A DNA stretch of 64,000 bases from an uncultured Ulvibacter sp. (GTDB taxonomy: Bacteria; Bacteroidota; Bacteroidia; Flavobacteriales; Flavobacteriaceae), in assembly GCA_943789105.1 (NCBI GenBank), contig CALSSW010000003.1:1-64000 (forward strand), written 5' to 3'. Numbering within the stretch: position 1 is the stretch's first letter; every line of letters begins with the position of its first letter. Of this stretch, positions 36,292 to 45,723 are shown piece after piece. A program made the translations under genes and the position numbers. The notes under the pieces were generated by a model, which searched no databases, had not been told where the DNA came from, and was given only the letters and a program-made list of their open reading frames with translations.

Positions 36292-38541
36292 ATGAGGCAC
36301 CTATTATGTACTTTTTTTATTTTTTTCACAACTCTGAGTTTTTCTCAAATTAGTGATTTCTTAACCAAAAGCAACAAGGATATATCTGTAGGGCTAGTGC
36401 TCAGTGGAGGTGGAGCAAAAGGGTTCGCACACATTGGTGTTTTAAAAGCCATAGAGCAGGCTGGGGTTTCAATAGACTATATTGCTGGAACCTCCACAGG
36501 AGCTATCGTAGGAGCACTTTATGCTGCAGGCTATACGGCCTCTCAATTAGACTTGATGTTTAAGACAGTAGATTTTCCTAAATTAATTCAAGACGATGTT
36601 CCTAGAAGAGCCAAGACCTTCAATGAAAAAGATGAAAGTATAAAATACGCGCTAACACTTCCCTTTGATGATTTTCAAATTTCATTTCCTACCGGGCTCT
36701 CTAATGGGCAAAACATTTACAACCTATTTTCAAAACTGACCAGTCATGTAAATCACTTAACAGATTTTAGCAAATTGCCTATTCCATTTTTTTGTGTTGC
36801 TACTAATGCAGAAAATGGAGAAATGGTCTTGCTAGAAAACGGGTATTTGCCAATAGCTGTATCTGCCAGTGGAGCACTTCCTACTTTATTTAATCCTGTG
36901 GTAATTAATGAGATGACTTTAATTGATGGTGGTATTGTAAATAATTACCCTATAGATGAACTCAGGACCAAAGGAGTTGATGTTATCATTGGTGTTGACG
37001 TGCAGGATGGGATCAAGAAAAAGGAAGACCTCACCTCTGCACTAGACCTTGTTTTACAGGTAAACAACTACACTGCCGTAAAACAAATGCAAGATAAGAT
37101 TAAAGCCACAGATGTGTATATAAAACCAGACATAGAGGAGTTTTCTGTAGTGTCTTTTGATGACGCAAAAAGCATTGTTAAGGCAGGCTTTGACGCCGCC
37201 AACCAAGTAGCCGAAAAGTTAGATAGCATTGCCCGACACCAAACTGCTAGAGCGCCTATAAAACCGGTGCCTAATGCCAGAGAAGATCTATATATAAAGC
37301 AAGTAATCATAGAAGGAAACCAGCAATATACAGATGCTTATATTTTAGGAAAGTTAAAGCTAAAAACTCCATCTGAGGTTAGTTATTCTTCTTTTAATGA
37401 AGGGGTAAATAACCTCTCTGCAACAAAAAACTTTGATGATATAGATTACAGGTTTGTAAAAGACCAGTTTAATCAATACACGGTACTTTTTAAAGTGCTT
37501 GAAAATAAGTCTAACATGGAGCTTAGATTAGGGGCACATTATGACCCATTGTATGAAACTGGGGTACTTTTAAATATTACCAAAAAACAATTTTTAACAA
37601 ATAATGATATTGCCTCTCTTGATGTTGTTGTGGGAGATAACCTGAGGTATAACTTCAACTATTATATAGATAAGGGTTTTTATTGGAGTCTTGGTTTTAA
37701 CTCATCGTATGATTTTTTTGACAAAAATGTCTCCATAGATTTTATAGCAAATGATATTAACACCACCTCTGAGTTTCCTGTAAATAAAATAGATTTCCAA
37801 TACAGTGATTTAACAAATCAAGTTTATGGAGAAACGCTTTTTAATCGTATTTTTTTATTGGGCATTGGAGTAGAACATAAATTTTTAAGATACCTATCTG
37901 AAACCATTGGCACAGATGTAGATAATGTGCCTAGAACCATCTTTGAAAACACCAACTACTTTAGCGCCTTTGGGTATATAAAGTATGACACCTATGACAA
38001 TATATTTTTCCCAAAACAAGGAGTTGTTTTTCAGGCAGACACCCATTTATATCTTTTTTCTCAGGGGAGTAACAGCAGTTTCGAACCCTTTACAATACTT
38101 AAAGCAAATGCGGGATATGCAAAAACGTTTTTTGGTAAATTAACAGGGATATTTACTGCAGAAACTGGTTTTAAAATAGGGAGCTCTAGTACCACTTCTT
38201 TAGATTTTATGCTCGGGGGATATGGATTTAAAGAGGTTAATAATATACTGCCTTTTTATGGGTATGAGGCACTGAGTTTGAGGGGCGATACGTATTTAAA
38301 ATCAAGCATCACAATAGATTATGAAATAATAAAAAACCACCACTTAAGTCTTTTTACAAATATTGCAAATGTAGATGATGCACTTTTTCAAAAAGATGAT
38401 TGGTTAAAAGCCATGCCATATACAGGTATTGGTGTTGGTTATGGTTTGAACACCTTTCTGGGTCCTTTGGAGCTTAAATATGCGTATGCTCCAGAGCGTG
38501 AAGTGGGAGAATTGTACGTTTGTGTAGGGTTTAAATTTTAA
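36292..38541 (+). CDS. Patatin-like phospholipase with POTRA-like and outer-membrane barrel domains
   Basis: A 749-residue outer-membrane protein. It has a signal peptide (to LSFSQ, about 19) and a patatin domain with oxyanion hole GLVLSGGGAKGFAHIGVL (about 34-51), nucleophile GTSTG (Ser68) and catalytic Asp in LIDGGIVNNYP (about 213). Next is a POTRA-like segment (about 332-405, IKQVIIEGNQQYTD...) and a C-terminal Omp85/BamA-type barrel ending in VCVGFKF with a terminal Phe. This architecture matches PlpD-like type Vd autotransporter phospholipases. It acts on lipids at the surface or periplasm; the substrate is unknown. It is cotranscribed with uvrC, probably without a functional link. Confidence 0.88.
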   Translation: MRHLLCTFFIFFTTLSFSQISDFLTKSNKDISVGLVLSGGGAKGFAHIGVLKAIEQAGVSIDYIAGTSTGAIVGALYAAGYTASQLDLMFKTVDFPKLIQDDVPRRAKTFNEKDESIKYALTLPFDDFQISFPTGLSNGQNIYNLFSKLTSHVNHLTDFSKLPIPFFCVATNAENGEMVLLENGYLPIAVSASGALPTLFNPVVINEMTLIDGGIVNNYPIDELRTKGVDVIIGVDVQDGIKKKEDLTSALDLVLQVNNYTAVKQMQDKIKATDVYIKPDIEEFSVVSFDDAKSIVKAGFDAANQVAEKLDSIARHQTARAPIKPVPNAREDLYIKQVIIEGNQQYTDAYILGKLKLKTPSEVSYSSFNEGVNNLSATKNFDDIDYRFVKDQFNQYTVLFKVLENKSNMELRLGAHYDPLYETGVLLNITKKQFLTNNDIASLDVVVGDNLRYNFNYYIDKGFYWSLGFNSSYDFFDKNVSIDFIANDINTTSEFPVNKIDFQYSDLTNQVYGETLFNRIFLLGIGVEHKFLRYLSETIGTDVDNVPRTIFENTNYFSAFGYIKYDTYDNIFFPKQGVVFQADTHLYLFSQGSNSSFEPFTILKANAGYAKTFFGKLTGIFTAETGFKIGSSSTTSLDFMLGGYGFKEVNNILPFYGYEALSLRGDTYLKSSITIDYEIIKNHHLSLFTNIANVDDALFQKDDWLKAMPYTGIGVGYGLNTFLGPLELKYAYAPEREVGELYVCVGFKF

Positions 38542-38606
38542 TAAGCCTACTACAAAGGTTGCTTGCTCAATTTTTACGATATTTGTGTAACACCAAAAAC
38601 TGATCT

Positions 38607-39761
38607 ATGCCACGTTATCATTCCTTAGGTAAAATTCCGCCCAAAAGACACACTCAATTTCGTAAACCAGATGGCTCTCTATACAGTGAACAATTATTTG
38701 GCACCATTGGTTTTGACGGGATGTACACCAATAGTTATCATGTCCATAGACCCACGATGGTCAAGGCAATAAAAAATCAATACAGTGTTGCGCCAAAAAT
38801 TGCCAAACAAAATAATATCCAATCCTACCGTTTTAGAGGCTTTCAGATAGCTCCTCAAAATGATTATCTAGAGAGTCGCAAAGCCGTGCTAACCAATAGT
38901 GATTGTACTATTATTTTGGCGGCACCAAAAAAATCATTGACAGATTATTTCTATAAAAACACAGACTCAGATGAGCTCTTATTTGTACACAAAGGCTCAG
39001 GGAAGCTTCGTACACATTTAGGAAATCTAGACTTTAAATATGGAGATTATTTGTTAATACCTAGAGGTGTAATCTATCAAATAGATTTTGACACACAAGA
39101 CAACAGGCTATTTATTGTAGAGTCAGGAAGACCAATATATACCCCTAAGAGATACCGTAATTGGTTTGGACAGCACCTTGAGCATTCGCCTTTTTGTGAG
39201 CGAGATATTAGAGTCCCTAATGAGCTGGAAACCAATGACCACAAAGGTGATTTTTTAATCAAAGTAAAAAAGAATGATCAGATAATAGAAATGGTCTATG
39301 CCTCCCATCCTTTTGATGTTGTTGGTTATGATGGGTATAATTATCCATATGCTTTTTCTATTCATGATTTTGAGCCAATAACTGGGCGTATTCATCAACC
39401 ACCACCAGTGCATCAAACCTTCGAGACTGATGCTTTTGTGGTTTGCTCTTTTTGCCCACGTTTGTATGATTATCATCCGCTAAGTATCCCAGCTCCTTAC
39501 AATCATAGCAATATAGATAGTGATGAGGTTTTGTACTATGTAGCTGGAGACTTTATGAGCAGAAATGACATCGATGCTGGACATATCTCCCTTCATCCAG
39601 CGGGAATTCCTCATGGACCGCACCCAGGAGCAGCAGAGCGAAGTATTGGCAAAAAAGGAAGTGATGAACTGGCCGTAATGGTAGACACCTTTAAGCCGCT
39701 TATGGTTACCCAAGAGGCCATGGAAATTGCTGACGAAGATTATTTTAAAAGTTGGCTTTAA
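38607..39761 (+). CDS. hmgA: Homogentisate 1,2-dioxygenase
   Basis: A non-haem iron enzyme that opens the ring of homogentisate to maleylacetoacetate in tyrosine and phenylalanine breakdown. The 384-residue protein begins MPRYHSLGKIPPKRHTQFRK, typical of the Bacteroidota form, and has EQLFGTIGFDGMYTNSYHVH near 30 and a C-terminal cupin with YHPLSIPAPYNHSNIDSDEVLYYVAG and HISLHPAGIPHGPHPGAAE, which supplies the His/Glu iron ligands. The usual neighbour hppD (4-hydroxyphenylpyruvate dioxygenase) is not adjacent here. It begins a rightward run with DUF3108 and tryptophan dioxygenase, suggesting an aromatic amino-acid catabolic unit. Confidence 0.93.
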   Translation: MPRYHSLGKIPPKRHTQFRKPDGSLYSEQLFGTIGFDGMYTNSYHVHRPTMVKAIKNQYSVAPKIAKQNNIQSYRFRGFQIAPQNDYLESRKAVLTNSDCTIILAAPKKSLTDYFYKNTDSDELLFVHKGSGKLRTHLGNLDFKYGDYLLIPRGVIYQIDFDTQDNRLFIVESGRPIYTPKRYRNWFGQHLEHSPFCERDIRVPNELETNDHKGDFLIKVKKNDQIIEMVYASHPFDVVGYDGYNYPYAFSIHDFEPITGRIHQPPPVHQTFETDAFVVCSFCPRLYDYHPLSIPAPYNHSNIDSDEVLYYVAGDFMSRNDIDAGHISLHPAGIPHGPHPGAAERSIGKKGSDELAVMVDTFKPLMVTQEAMEIADEDYFKSWL

Positions 39762-39825
39762 TATTTTAGAAGAAAAAATGGAACAGCTTTTGTATGTAAG
39801 AATATATCGCTTTTGATCATACCTA

Positions 39826-40596
39826 ATGAAAAAGATAACATTCCTAATTTTAGTTTGTTTTACTTCCCTGCTTTGTGCTCAAGAAAAAGCCTATGGTGAT
39901 GGAGAGTGGTTTAAATTTAGGATACACTATGGTCCTATCACCGCGGGGTATGCTACCTTAAAAGTAGAAGATGCTGTTTTAAATAACAAAGAGGTTTTCC
40001 ATGTACAGGGAGAGGGACATACCACAGGAATAACAAAACTACTCTTTAATGTTGATGATTATTATGAGTCTTACATAGATAAAGTATTAGATATTCCATA
40101 CCGTTTTATTCGAAAGATTGATGAAGGTGGATACACTAAAGACCTGGTCATAGATTTTAATTATGACACTCAAAAAGCAATTGTCACCAACAACAAATAC
40201 AATACAGTTGATGAGGTAGCCCTTTTGGCCAATGTGCAAGACATGGTATCTTCTTTTTATTATTTGCGTAATCGGTTGGACACAAAAAACATCAAACAAG
40301 GTGACCAGGTTGACATGAACATGTTTTTTGACCGGGGGAATTATAAATTCAGGCTTAAATTTTTGGGTAGAGAAACCTTAAAAACTACCTTTGGAAAAGT
40401 GCCTACGATGATATTTAGACCCTATGTTGAATCTGGCCGCGTTTTTGAAGAGGAGGAAAGTTTAACCGTTTGGGTAACAGATGACGATAATAAAATGCCC
40501 ATTCTTATAAAAGCAGATTTGATAATAGGATCTTTAAAGGCAACACTAATACAGTACAAGGGGCTTAAACACCAGTTTAAAATTATTCCTCAATAA
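39826..40596 (+). CDS. DUF3108 domain-containing exported protein
   Basis: A 256-residue protein with signal peptide MKKITFLILVCFTSLLCAQ, so it is exported. Features are GDGEWFKFRIHYGPITAGYATL (about 24-45), HVQGEGHTTGITKLLFNVDDYYESYID (about 65-91), RFIRKIDEGGYTKDLVIDFNY, and the late LTVWVTDDDNKMPILIKADLIIGSLKATL, which identify DUF3108. It is a beta-rich periplasmic or outer-membrane-associated protein; function unknown. It lies between hmgA (64 bp) and tryptophan dioxygenase (9 bp), an arrangement I recall from other Flavobacteriaceae. Confidence 0.85.
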   Translation: MKKITFLILVCFTSLLCAQEKAYGDGEWFKFRIHYGPITAGYATLKVEDAVLNNKEVFHVQGEGHTTGITKLLFNVDDYYESYIDKVLDIPYRFIRKIDEGGYTKDLVIDFNYDTQKAIVTNNKYNTVDEVALLANVQDMVSSFYYLRNRLDTKNIKQGDQVDMNMFFDRGNYKFRLKFLGRETLKTTFGKVPTMIFRPYVESGRVFEEEESLTVWVTDDDNKMPILIKADLIIGSLKATLIQYKGLKHQFKIIPQ

Positions 40597-40605
40597 CACC
40601 TACCT

Positions 40606-41544
40606 ATGGAACTTACATCAAAAACCAAAGAATTATTACAACAACTTGAAGCTAAGTTTGGGGAAATAGGTCAAGATCTAGACACCCACTTAGAGGGCTT
40701 GTTGCACTCCACGCCAATCACGTATTGGGACTACATACAAACAGATGCGTTACTAGAGCTTCAAACCCAGCGCACCAATCTGCCAGATGAAATGGTATTT
40801 ATTATGTACCATCAAGTAAATGAACTTTTGTTTAAGATGATACTCTGGGAAATACAGCAGGTCTCTAAAAACACAAGCCTAACGGCCGCCTTCTTTTGTG
40901 AAAAGCTAATGCGTGTGAGCCGTTACTTTGATATGCTTACCTCTTCCTTTAATATCATGCGTGAAGGAATGGATAGAGCACAGTACATGAAATTTAGAAC
41001 AACGCTTACTCCCGCCAGTGGATTTCAGAGCGCACAGTACAGAAAAATTGAATTTGCATCTACAGATTTAATAAACCTAATTGATGCTAGATATAGAGAT
41101 ACTATAGACAGAAACACCTCTTATGAACACGCTCTTGAGCACTTATACTGGCAAGCTGCCGGCAAAGATTTTAAAACAGGAGAGAAATCGTACTTGCTTT
41201 CTTCATTTGAGAAACGGTATCACTCAGAATTTATAGACTTTACCCAAGAGTATAATACCATAAATTTGTACGCAAAATTTAAGGGGCTCCCCAAGGAGGT
41301 TAAGCAGGATCCAGATCTTTTAAAGGCCATGCGTCATTTTGATTACACGGTAAATATTACATGGGTAATGGCCCATTATAATGCTGCAAGATATTATATT
41401 GGCGGGGGCGAAAATCAAGAAGCATTAGAGGCCACTGGGGGTAGTGACTGGACAAAATACATGCTACCAAAATATCAAAAAAGAGTCTTTTTTCCTGAAG
41501 TTTGGAGCGATCAAGAATTAGTAGATTGGGGAAAAAATGTATAA
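40606..41544 (+). CDS. kynA: Tryptophan 2,3-dioxygenase
   Basis: A haem enzyme that opens the indole ring of tryptophan to N-formylkynurenine. The 312-residue protein is all-helical, with MYHQVNELLFKMILWEIQQV (about 67-86, containing the His that contacts the substrate indole), LTPASGFQSAQYRKIE (about 130-145; T-P-x-S-G-F-x-S substrate loop) and FDYTVNITWVMAHYNAARYYIGG (about 246-268, which supplies the haem axial His). GTGGSDWTKYML-type C-terminal residues (here ATGGSDWTKYMLPKY) bind the amino-acid carboxylate. Its last 8 bases overlap the M23 peptidase start. No other kynurenine-pathway gene is in the window. Confidence 0.93.
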   Translation: MELTSKTKELLQQLEAKFGEIGQDLDTHLEGLLHSTPITYWDYIQTDALLELQTQRTNLPDEMVFIMYHQVNELLFKMILWEIQQVSKNTSLTAAFFCEKLMRVSRYFDMLTSSFNIMREGMDRAQYMKFRTTLTPASGFQSAQYRKIEFASTDLINLIDARYRDTIDRNTSYEHALEHLYWQAAGKDFKTGEKSYLLSSFEKRYHSEFIDFTQEYNTINLYAKFKGLPKEVKQDPDLLKAMRHFDYTVNITWVMAHYNAARYYIGGGENQEALEATGGSDWTKYMLPKYQKRVFFPEVWSDQELVDWGKNV

Positions 41545-42787
41545 AAGATACCATCTAAAAATACAATCATTGAAGCGCTTTGCCATCTTTCTTGGGCTGC
41601 TATTTGTTTTCATTGCCTGTGGTGATACTACCTCACAGAAAAACCAAGAAAAACCCCAAGAAATTCAAAAACCGGCAATAGCATATGGGTTTGATTTAAA
41701 CCAGTTTAATGCAGTTAGAGATACTGTTAAAAACGGAGACACTTTTGGGGCTATTTTAACTGGTCACGGGGTTAGTCATACAACAATATTTAATATTGCC
41801 ACAAAACATAGAGATACTTTTGATGTGCGCCGTTTGGTTGTGGGCAGACCCTACCTGGTATTAAAATCTAAAGACACTCTCAATAGGGTGCAGTATTTTG
41901 TGTATGGGAAAAACAAAATACAATTTGCCGTTGTAGACCTCACTGATTCTGTAAGGGTTTATACTAAAAGCAAGCCCATAACATATGTAGATAAACAGGC
42001 CTCTGGAGTGATAGAAAACTCCTTGTATCTCACCATGGAAGAAAATAATTTAAGCCCTGCCATGACAGATAGGTTGGCCAATATTTACGCCTGGACGGTA
42101 AATTTTTTTAAAATCCAGAAAGGGGATCGTTTTAAAGTAGTGTATACCGAGAAGTTTATTGATGATACCATATCTGCAGGGATTCATAGAATTAAAGCTT
42201 CTTATTTTGAACATAAGGGAGTGCCATTATATGCATTTGGCTACGAAAATGAAAAACTTCCCTCTCTAGACTTCTATGATGAGAATGCTCAAAACCTTAG
42301 ACGCGCATTTTTAAAAGCGCCCGTAAAGTTTAGTCGTATTTCTTCCAAGTACAATCTCAAAAGGAGAATAAAATATTATGGCTATAAACTTCGTCCGCAT
42401 AAAGGGACCGATTTTTCTGCCAACATTGGATCTCCGATACTAGCAACTGCAGACGGGACTGTTACAAAAGCAGAACGAAAAGGGGGTAACGGGATTTATG
42501 TAAAAATTAGACATAACAGCACCTATGAAACACAATACCTGCACATGAAGAAGTACAATGTGCGTGTGGGAGATTTTGTAAGACAAGGAGACGTGATTGG
42601 CTGGGTTGGTATGACGGGCAATTCTGGAGGTCCTCATGTTTGTTATCGTTTTTGGAAAAACGGAAGACAAGTAGACCCTTTTAAACAAGATCTGCCAGCT
42701 TCAAAGCCGCTCTCTAGCGAGTTTCACGAAGATTACTTTTCTTACATTGCCACCATTAAAGAACAATTAGACGGCATCTCTTTTTAG
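41537..42787 (+). CDS. M23-family peptidase-like lipoprotein with His-x-Cys active-site variant
   Basis: A 416-residue envelope protein starting 8 bp inside the tryptophan dioxygenase gene, so translation is coupled. It has a lipobox (VFIACG, Cys near 29). The middle (about 55-270) looks like a Csd3/NlpD-type N-terminal inhibitory region. The LytM/M23 domain shows the zinc ligands HKGTD (about 288-292), then QYLHMKKYN and GPHVCYRFWKNGRQVDP (about 365-381). Where lysostaphin-type enzymes have H-x-H, this has H-V-C, so the third zinc ligand would be Cys or the enzyme may be degenerate. Likely a peptidoglycan endopeptidase or an amidase activator. Confidence 0.85.
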   Translation: MYKRYHLKIQSLKRFAIFLGLLFVFIACGDTTSQKNQEKPQEIQKPAIAYGFDLNQFNAVRDTVKNGDTFGAILTGHGVSHTTIFNIATKHRDTFDVRRLVVGRPYLVLKSKDTLNRVQYFVYGKNKIQFAVVDLTDSVRVYTKSKPITYVDKQASGVIENSLYLTMEENNLSPAMTDRLANIYAWTVNFFKIQKGDRFKVVYTEKFIDDTISAGIHRIKASYFEHKGVPLYAFGYENEKLPSLDFYDENAQNLRRAFLKAPVKFSRISSKYNLKRRIKYYGYKLRPHKGTDFSANIGSPILATADGTVTKAERKGGNGIYVKIRHNSTYETQYLHMKKYNVRVGDFVRQGDVIGWVGMTGNSGGPHVCYRFWKNGRQVDPFKQDLPASKPLSSEFHEDYFSYIATIKEQLDGISF

Positions 42788-42972
42788 TGCAAATTTTAGT
42801 ACAAAGTGTTGATAACCTTGTTATTAATTATTCATATTCCCCTAAGGCAACTACTTTAATTAATTGTAATTTTATTTAGAAGTTACTTTGATGTTTTCTT
42901 AACATTAGAAATAGGAGAATCATACAATTTGGTGTACTTTCGCAAAAACTTTTATTCATTAAAAACAAACAC

Positions 42973-45627
42973 ATGAAAAAACTTTTACTTTTATTAATAA
43001 TGCTAGGCGGTTTCACTGCCTTTGGACAAGGTACCATTACTGGTAGTCTTATGGATATGGACCTAGGCGGGCCACTTCCTGGAGCTAACGTTATTGAGGC
43101 TGGAACAAACAATGGAGTTGTAACAGATTTTGACGGAAACTTCAGTATTACAGTAGCAAATAGCCAAGGAGCACTTGAGCTTAGCTATGTTGGATACCAA
43201 ACAAAAACAGTTTCTTACACATTGTCTGGAGAAACTCTTGCACTTGGGTCTATTTCAGTAAGCCAAGCTGCAGCATCTTTGGATGAGGTAATTCTTATTG
43301 GTTCTGGAGTCATTCAAATTGCAGAAGGAAGAAGAACTCCTGTTGCAGTATCTACCATTAGAGCTGAGGAGATTTCTACTAAAGCCGCAGGTAACGTTGA
43401 GTTTACAGAGGCTATGAAAAATACACCATCTGTGTATGTAGCAAATCAGGGGGGTGGTTTTGGAGATAGCCAAATATTTTTACGTGGGTTTGACGACACA
43501 AATACTGCATTCTTGTTAAATGGGCAACCAATTAACGGACAAGAAGATGGCAAAATGTACTGGTCTAACTGGTCTGGAATGAGTGATGTTGCAAATGCAG
43601 TACAAGTACAAAGAGGTTTAGGAGCATCAAAGCTTGCTATTTCTTCTGTTGGTGGTACGGTAAACATTGTATCTAAAACTACAGATAAAAAAGAAGGTGG
43701 TTTTGTACGCTTTTTAGGTGGTAACGATAGTTACGCAAAAGCAACGATGAACTACAACTCAGGAATGAATGAAAAAGGTTGGGGATTCTCAGTATTATTA
43801 GACCACTGGCAAGGATACAGAAAATGGGCTGAAGGTACACAAGGCGGAGGTCAAACATATATGATTTCTGTTGGGTACAAAGCAAGTGATAAAAGTGTAT
43901 TTAACTTTTTACTTACAGGTGCACCACAATTTCATGACCAAAACTTTTCTCAAAACAGAAGTGTTTATGAGCAATACGGAAACAAATACAATCCAAATTC
44001 TGGATTTTTGGATGGGCAACGTTACACAGAAAGACGTAACTATTACCATAAGCCAGTTGCTAACTTAAACTGGGATTACCAAATTAACGACAAAGTAGAT
44101 CTTTCTGCAGTATTATATGCTTCTTGGGGCCGCGGTGGTGGTACAGGAGGTCTAGGTAGTGGGTCAAACAGAGTTCGTTTTAGCGATGGTACAGATAATG
44201 CTAGATCAGAGATTGACTTTGAGTCTATACGTGCAAATAACATTGCCAATGCAGATGCAAACGGAAATGGTAACTTCGGAGATTCTTACATCAGAAGATC
44301 TTCTGTAAACAACCACAACTGGTATGGATTCTTGGGTAACTTAAACTATGATGCTAATGAAAATTGGGATTTAAGTGTTGGTGTAGATGCAAGAATGTAC
44401 ACAGGAGATCACTTTAGACAAGTAAACGATTTGTTAGGTCTTAACGGATGGGTCGATAACTTTAGAACAGACAGACCAGATGATTACACTTTTACTGAAG
44501 AGTTTGAGGCAGATCCATGGGCTGCACTGTTTAACTCTGCAGACGAAGACAACCGCACACAGTTTGACTACAGCGAAAACATAAACTATATTGGTGCTTT
44601 TGGTCAAGCTGAATATGCTACAGATCATTTCTCTGCATTTTTCCAAGGAGCTGTTTCAACGCAGTCTTTCCAAAGAACGGGACGTTTTAGAGGTGCAGAG
44701 CGTGATGGTGGTGATGGTATTGCTTTAGATGGTCTTGGGGAGTCTGAGAAAATCAGCAAACTAGGATACAACCTTAAGGGAGGTTTAGGATATTCTCCTA
44801 ATGAGGCTAGTACATTCTTTGTAAACGGAGGATTTTACTCACGTCAACCATATCTAGACAATATTTTTGCAGACATTAGAAACTCTAATGCTATCGTGTC
44901 TCCAGAAATTGAAAACGAGGAAGTATTAAGTTATGAAGCTGGATACCGATACAATAAAGGAAACCTTCGTATCAATGTAGATATCTACAGAACAGACTGG
45001 GGTAACCGTTTTGTTTCAACTGGAGGTCAAACTACAGATGAAAACGGAGCAGATGTATTCTTTACAGACCGTTTTACAGACGTAACACAAATTCATCAAG
45101 GATTAGAATTTGACTTTGAATACCGTATGGATTCAGACGTTCTAAGATGGAGAGGGTATGGGTCTATCGGAAACTGGAAGTATGATGGAGAAACTCCTTT
45201 TACACGTCAAAACAATGAAACACTTGATTTTATTGAGTTAGATGAAAACACATTAACTTTATCTGGCGTAAAAGTAGGTAGAGCCCCTCAAACATCATTT
45301 GGTGGAGGAGTTGTTTGGAACATTTGTGATGGTCTTAGCTTTGATGCAGATTACAACATCTACACAGATTTATATGCAGCAATTGATGCAGATGATGTTG
45401 TTGAGGCCGCTCAAGCTGGAGAAAGAGCTCAGTCTGATAGAATCGATGGATTCGGGTTATTTGACCTTGGATTAACTTACAAGTTCATGTTTGGTGGTAA
45501 CAAACTTACATTAAGAACAAATATGTACAATGCTCTTAATGAAGATTACATCACAAGACAAGATAACTTTGGAATTGGCCTTGGAAATGGAAGAACATAT
45601 AACGCAAGTGTACGTTATAATTTCTAA
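42973..45627 (+). CDS. TonB-dependent receptor with carboxypeptidase-like N-terminal domain
   Basis: An 884-residue outer-membrane transporter with signal peptide MKKLLLLLIMLGGFTAFGQ. A carboxypeptidase regulatory-like domain (about 20-100: GNFSITVANSQGALELSYVGYQ) precedes the plug (about 110-235, with PVAVSTIRAEEI and IFLRGFDDTNTAFLLNGQPI) and a beta-barrel that ends in SVRYNF with a terminal Phe. There is no SusD gene next to it, so it is not a standard SusCD pair; a metal, small-molecule or peptide substrate is as likely as a glycan. No Fur-like box is obvious. A strong terminator follows. TACTTTCG at 42935-42942 is a candidate -7 element. Confidence 0.9.
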   Translation: MKKLLLLLIMLGGFTAFGQGTITGSLMDMDLGGPLPGANVIEAGTNNGVVTDFDGNFSITVANSQGALELSYVGYQTKTVSYTLSGETLALGSISVSQAAASLDEVILIGSGVIQIAEGRRTPVAVSTIRAEEISTKAAGNVEFTEAMKNTPSVYVANQGGGFGDSQIFLRGFDDTNTAFLLNGQPINGQEDGKMYWSNWSGMSDVANAVQVQRGLGASKLAISSVGGTVNIVSKTTDKKEGGFVRFLGGNDSYAKATMNYNSGMNEKGWGFSVLLDHWQGYRKWAEGTQGGGQTYMISVGYKASDKSVFNFLLTGAPQFHDQNFSQNRSVYEQYGNKYNPNSGFLDGQRYTERRNYYHKPVANLNWDYQINDKVDLSAVLYASWGRGGGTGGLGSGSNRVRFSDGTDNARSEIDFESIRANNIANADANGNGNFGDSYIRRSSVNNHNWYGFLGNLNYDANENWDLSVGVDARMYTGDHFRQVNDLLGLNGWVDNFRTDRPDDYTFTEEFEADPWAALFNSADEDNRTQFDYSENINYIGAFGQAEYATDHFSAFFQGAVSTQSFQRTGRFRGAERDGGDGIALDGLGESEKISKLGYNLKGGLGYSPNEASTFFVNGGFYSRQPYLDNIFADIRNSNAIVSPEIENEEVLSYEAGYRYNKGNLRINVDIYRTDWGNRFVSTGGQTTDENGADVFFTDRFTDVTQIHQGLEFDFEYRMDSDVLRWRGYGSIGNWKYDGETPFTRQNNETLDFIELDENTLTLSGVKVGRAPQTSFGGGVVWNICDGLSFDADYNIYTDLYAAIDADDVVEAAQAGERAQSDRIDGFGLFDLGLTYKFMFGGNKLTLRTNMYNALNEDYITRQDNFGIGLGNGRTYNASVRYNF

Positions 45628-45650
45628 TTCTTAGTATCAATTAGTATTTT

Positions 45651-45688
45651 AAAGAGCCATCACTTTTGTGATGGCTCTTTTGTTTTTT
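45651..45688 (+). terminator. Strong rho-independent terminator after the first TonB receptor
   Basis: A 13-bp perfect stem, AAAGAGCCATCAC / GTGATGGCTCTTT, with loop TTTT is followed by TGTTTTTT. It isolates the receptor gene. Confidence 0.92.
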
Positions 45689-45723
45689 AGTACATTTACT
45701 TTTATAAATTTAAATTTCTATTC

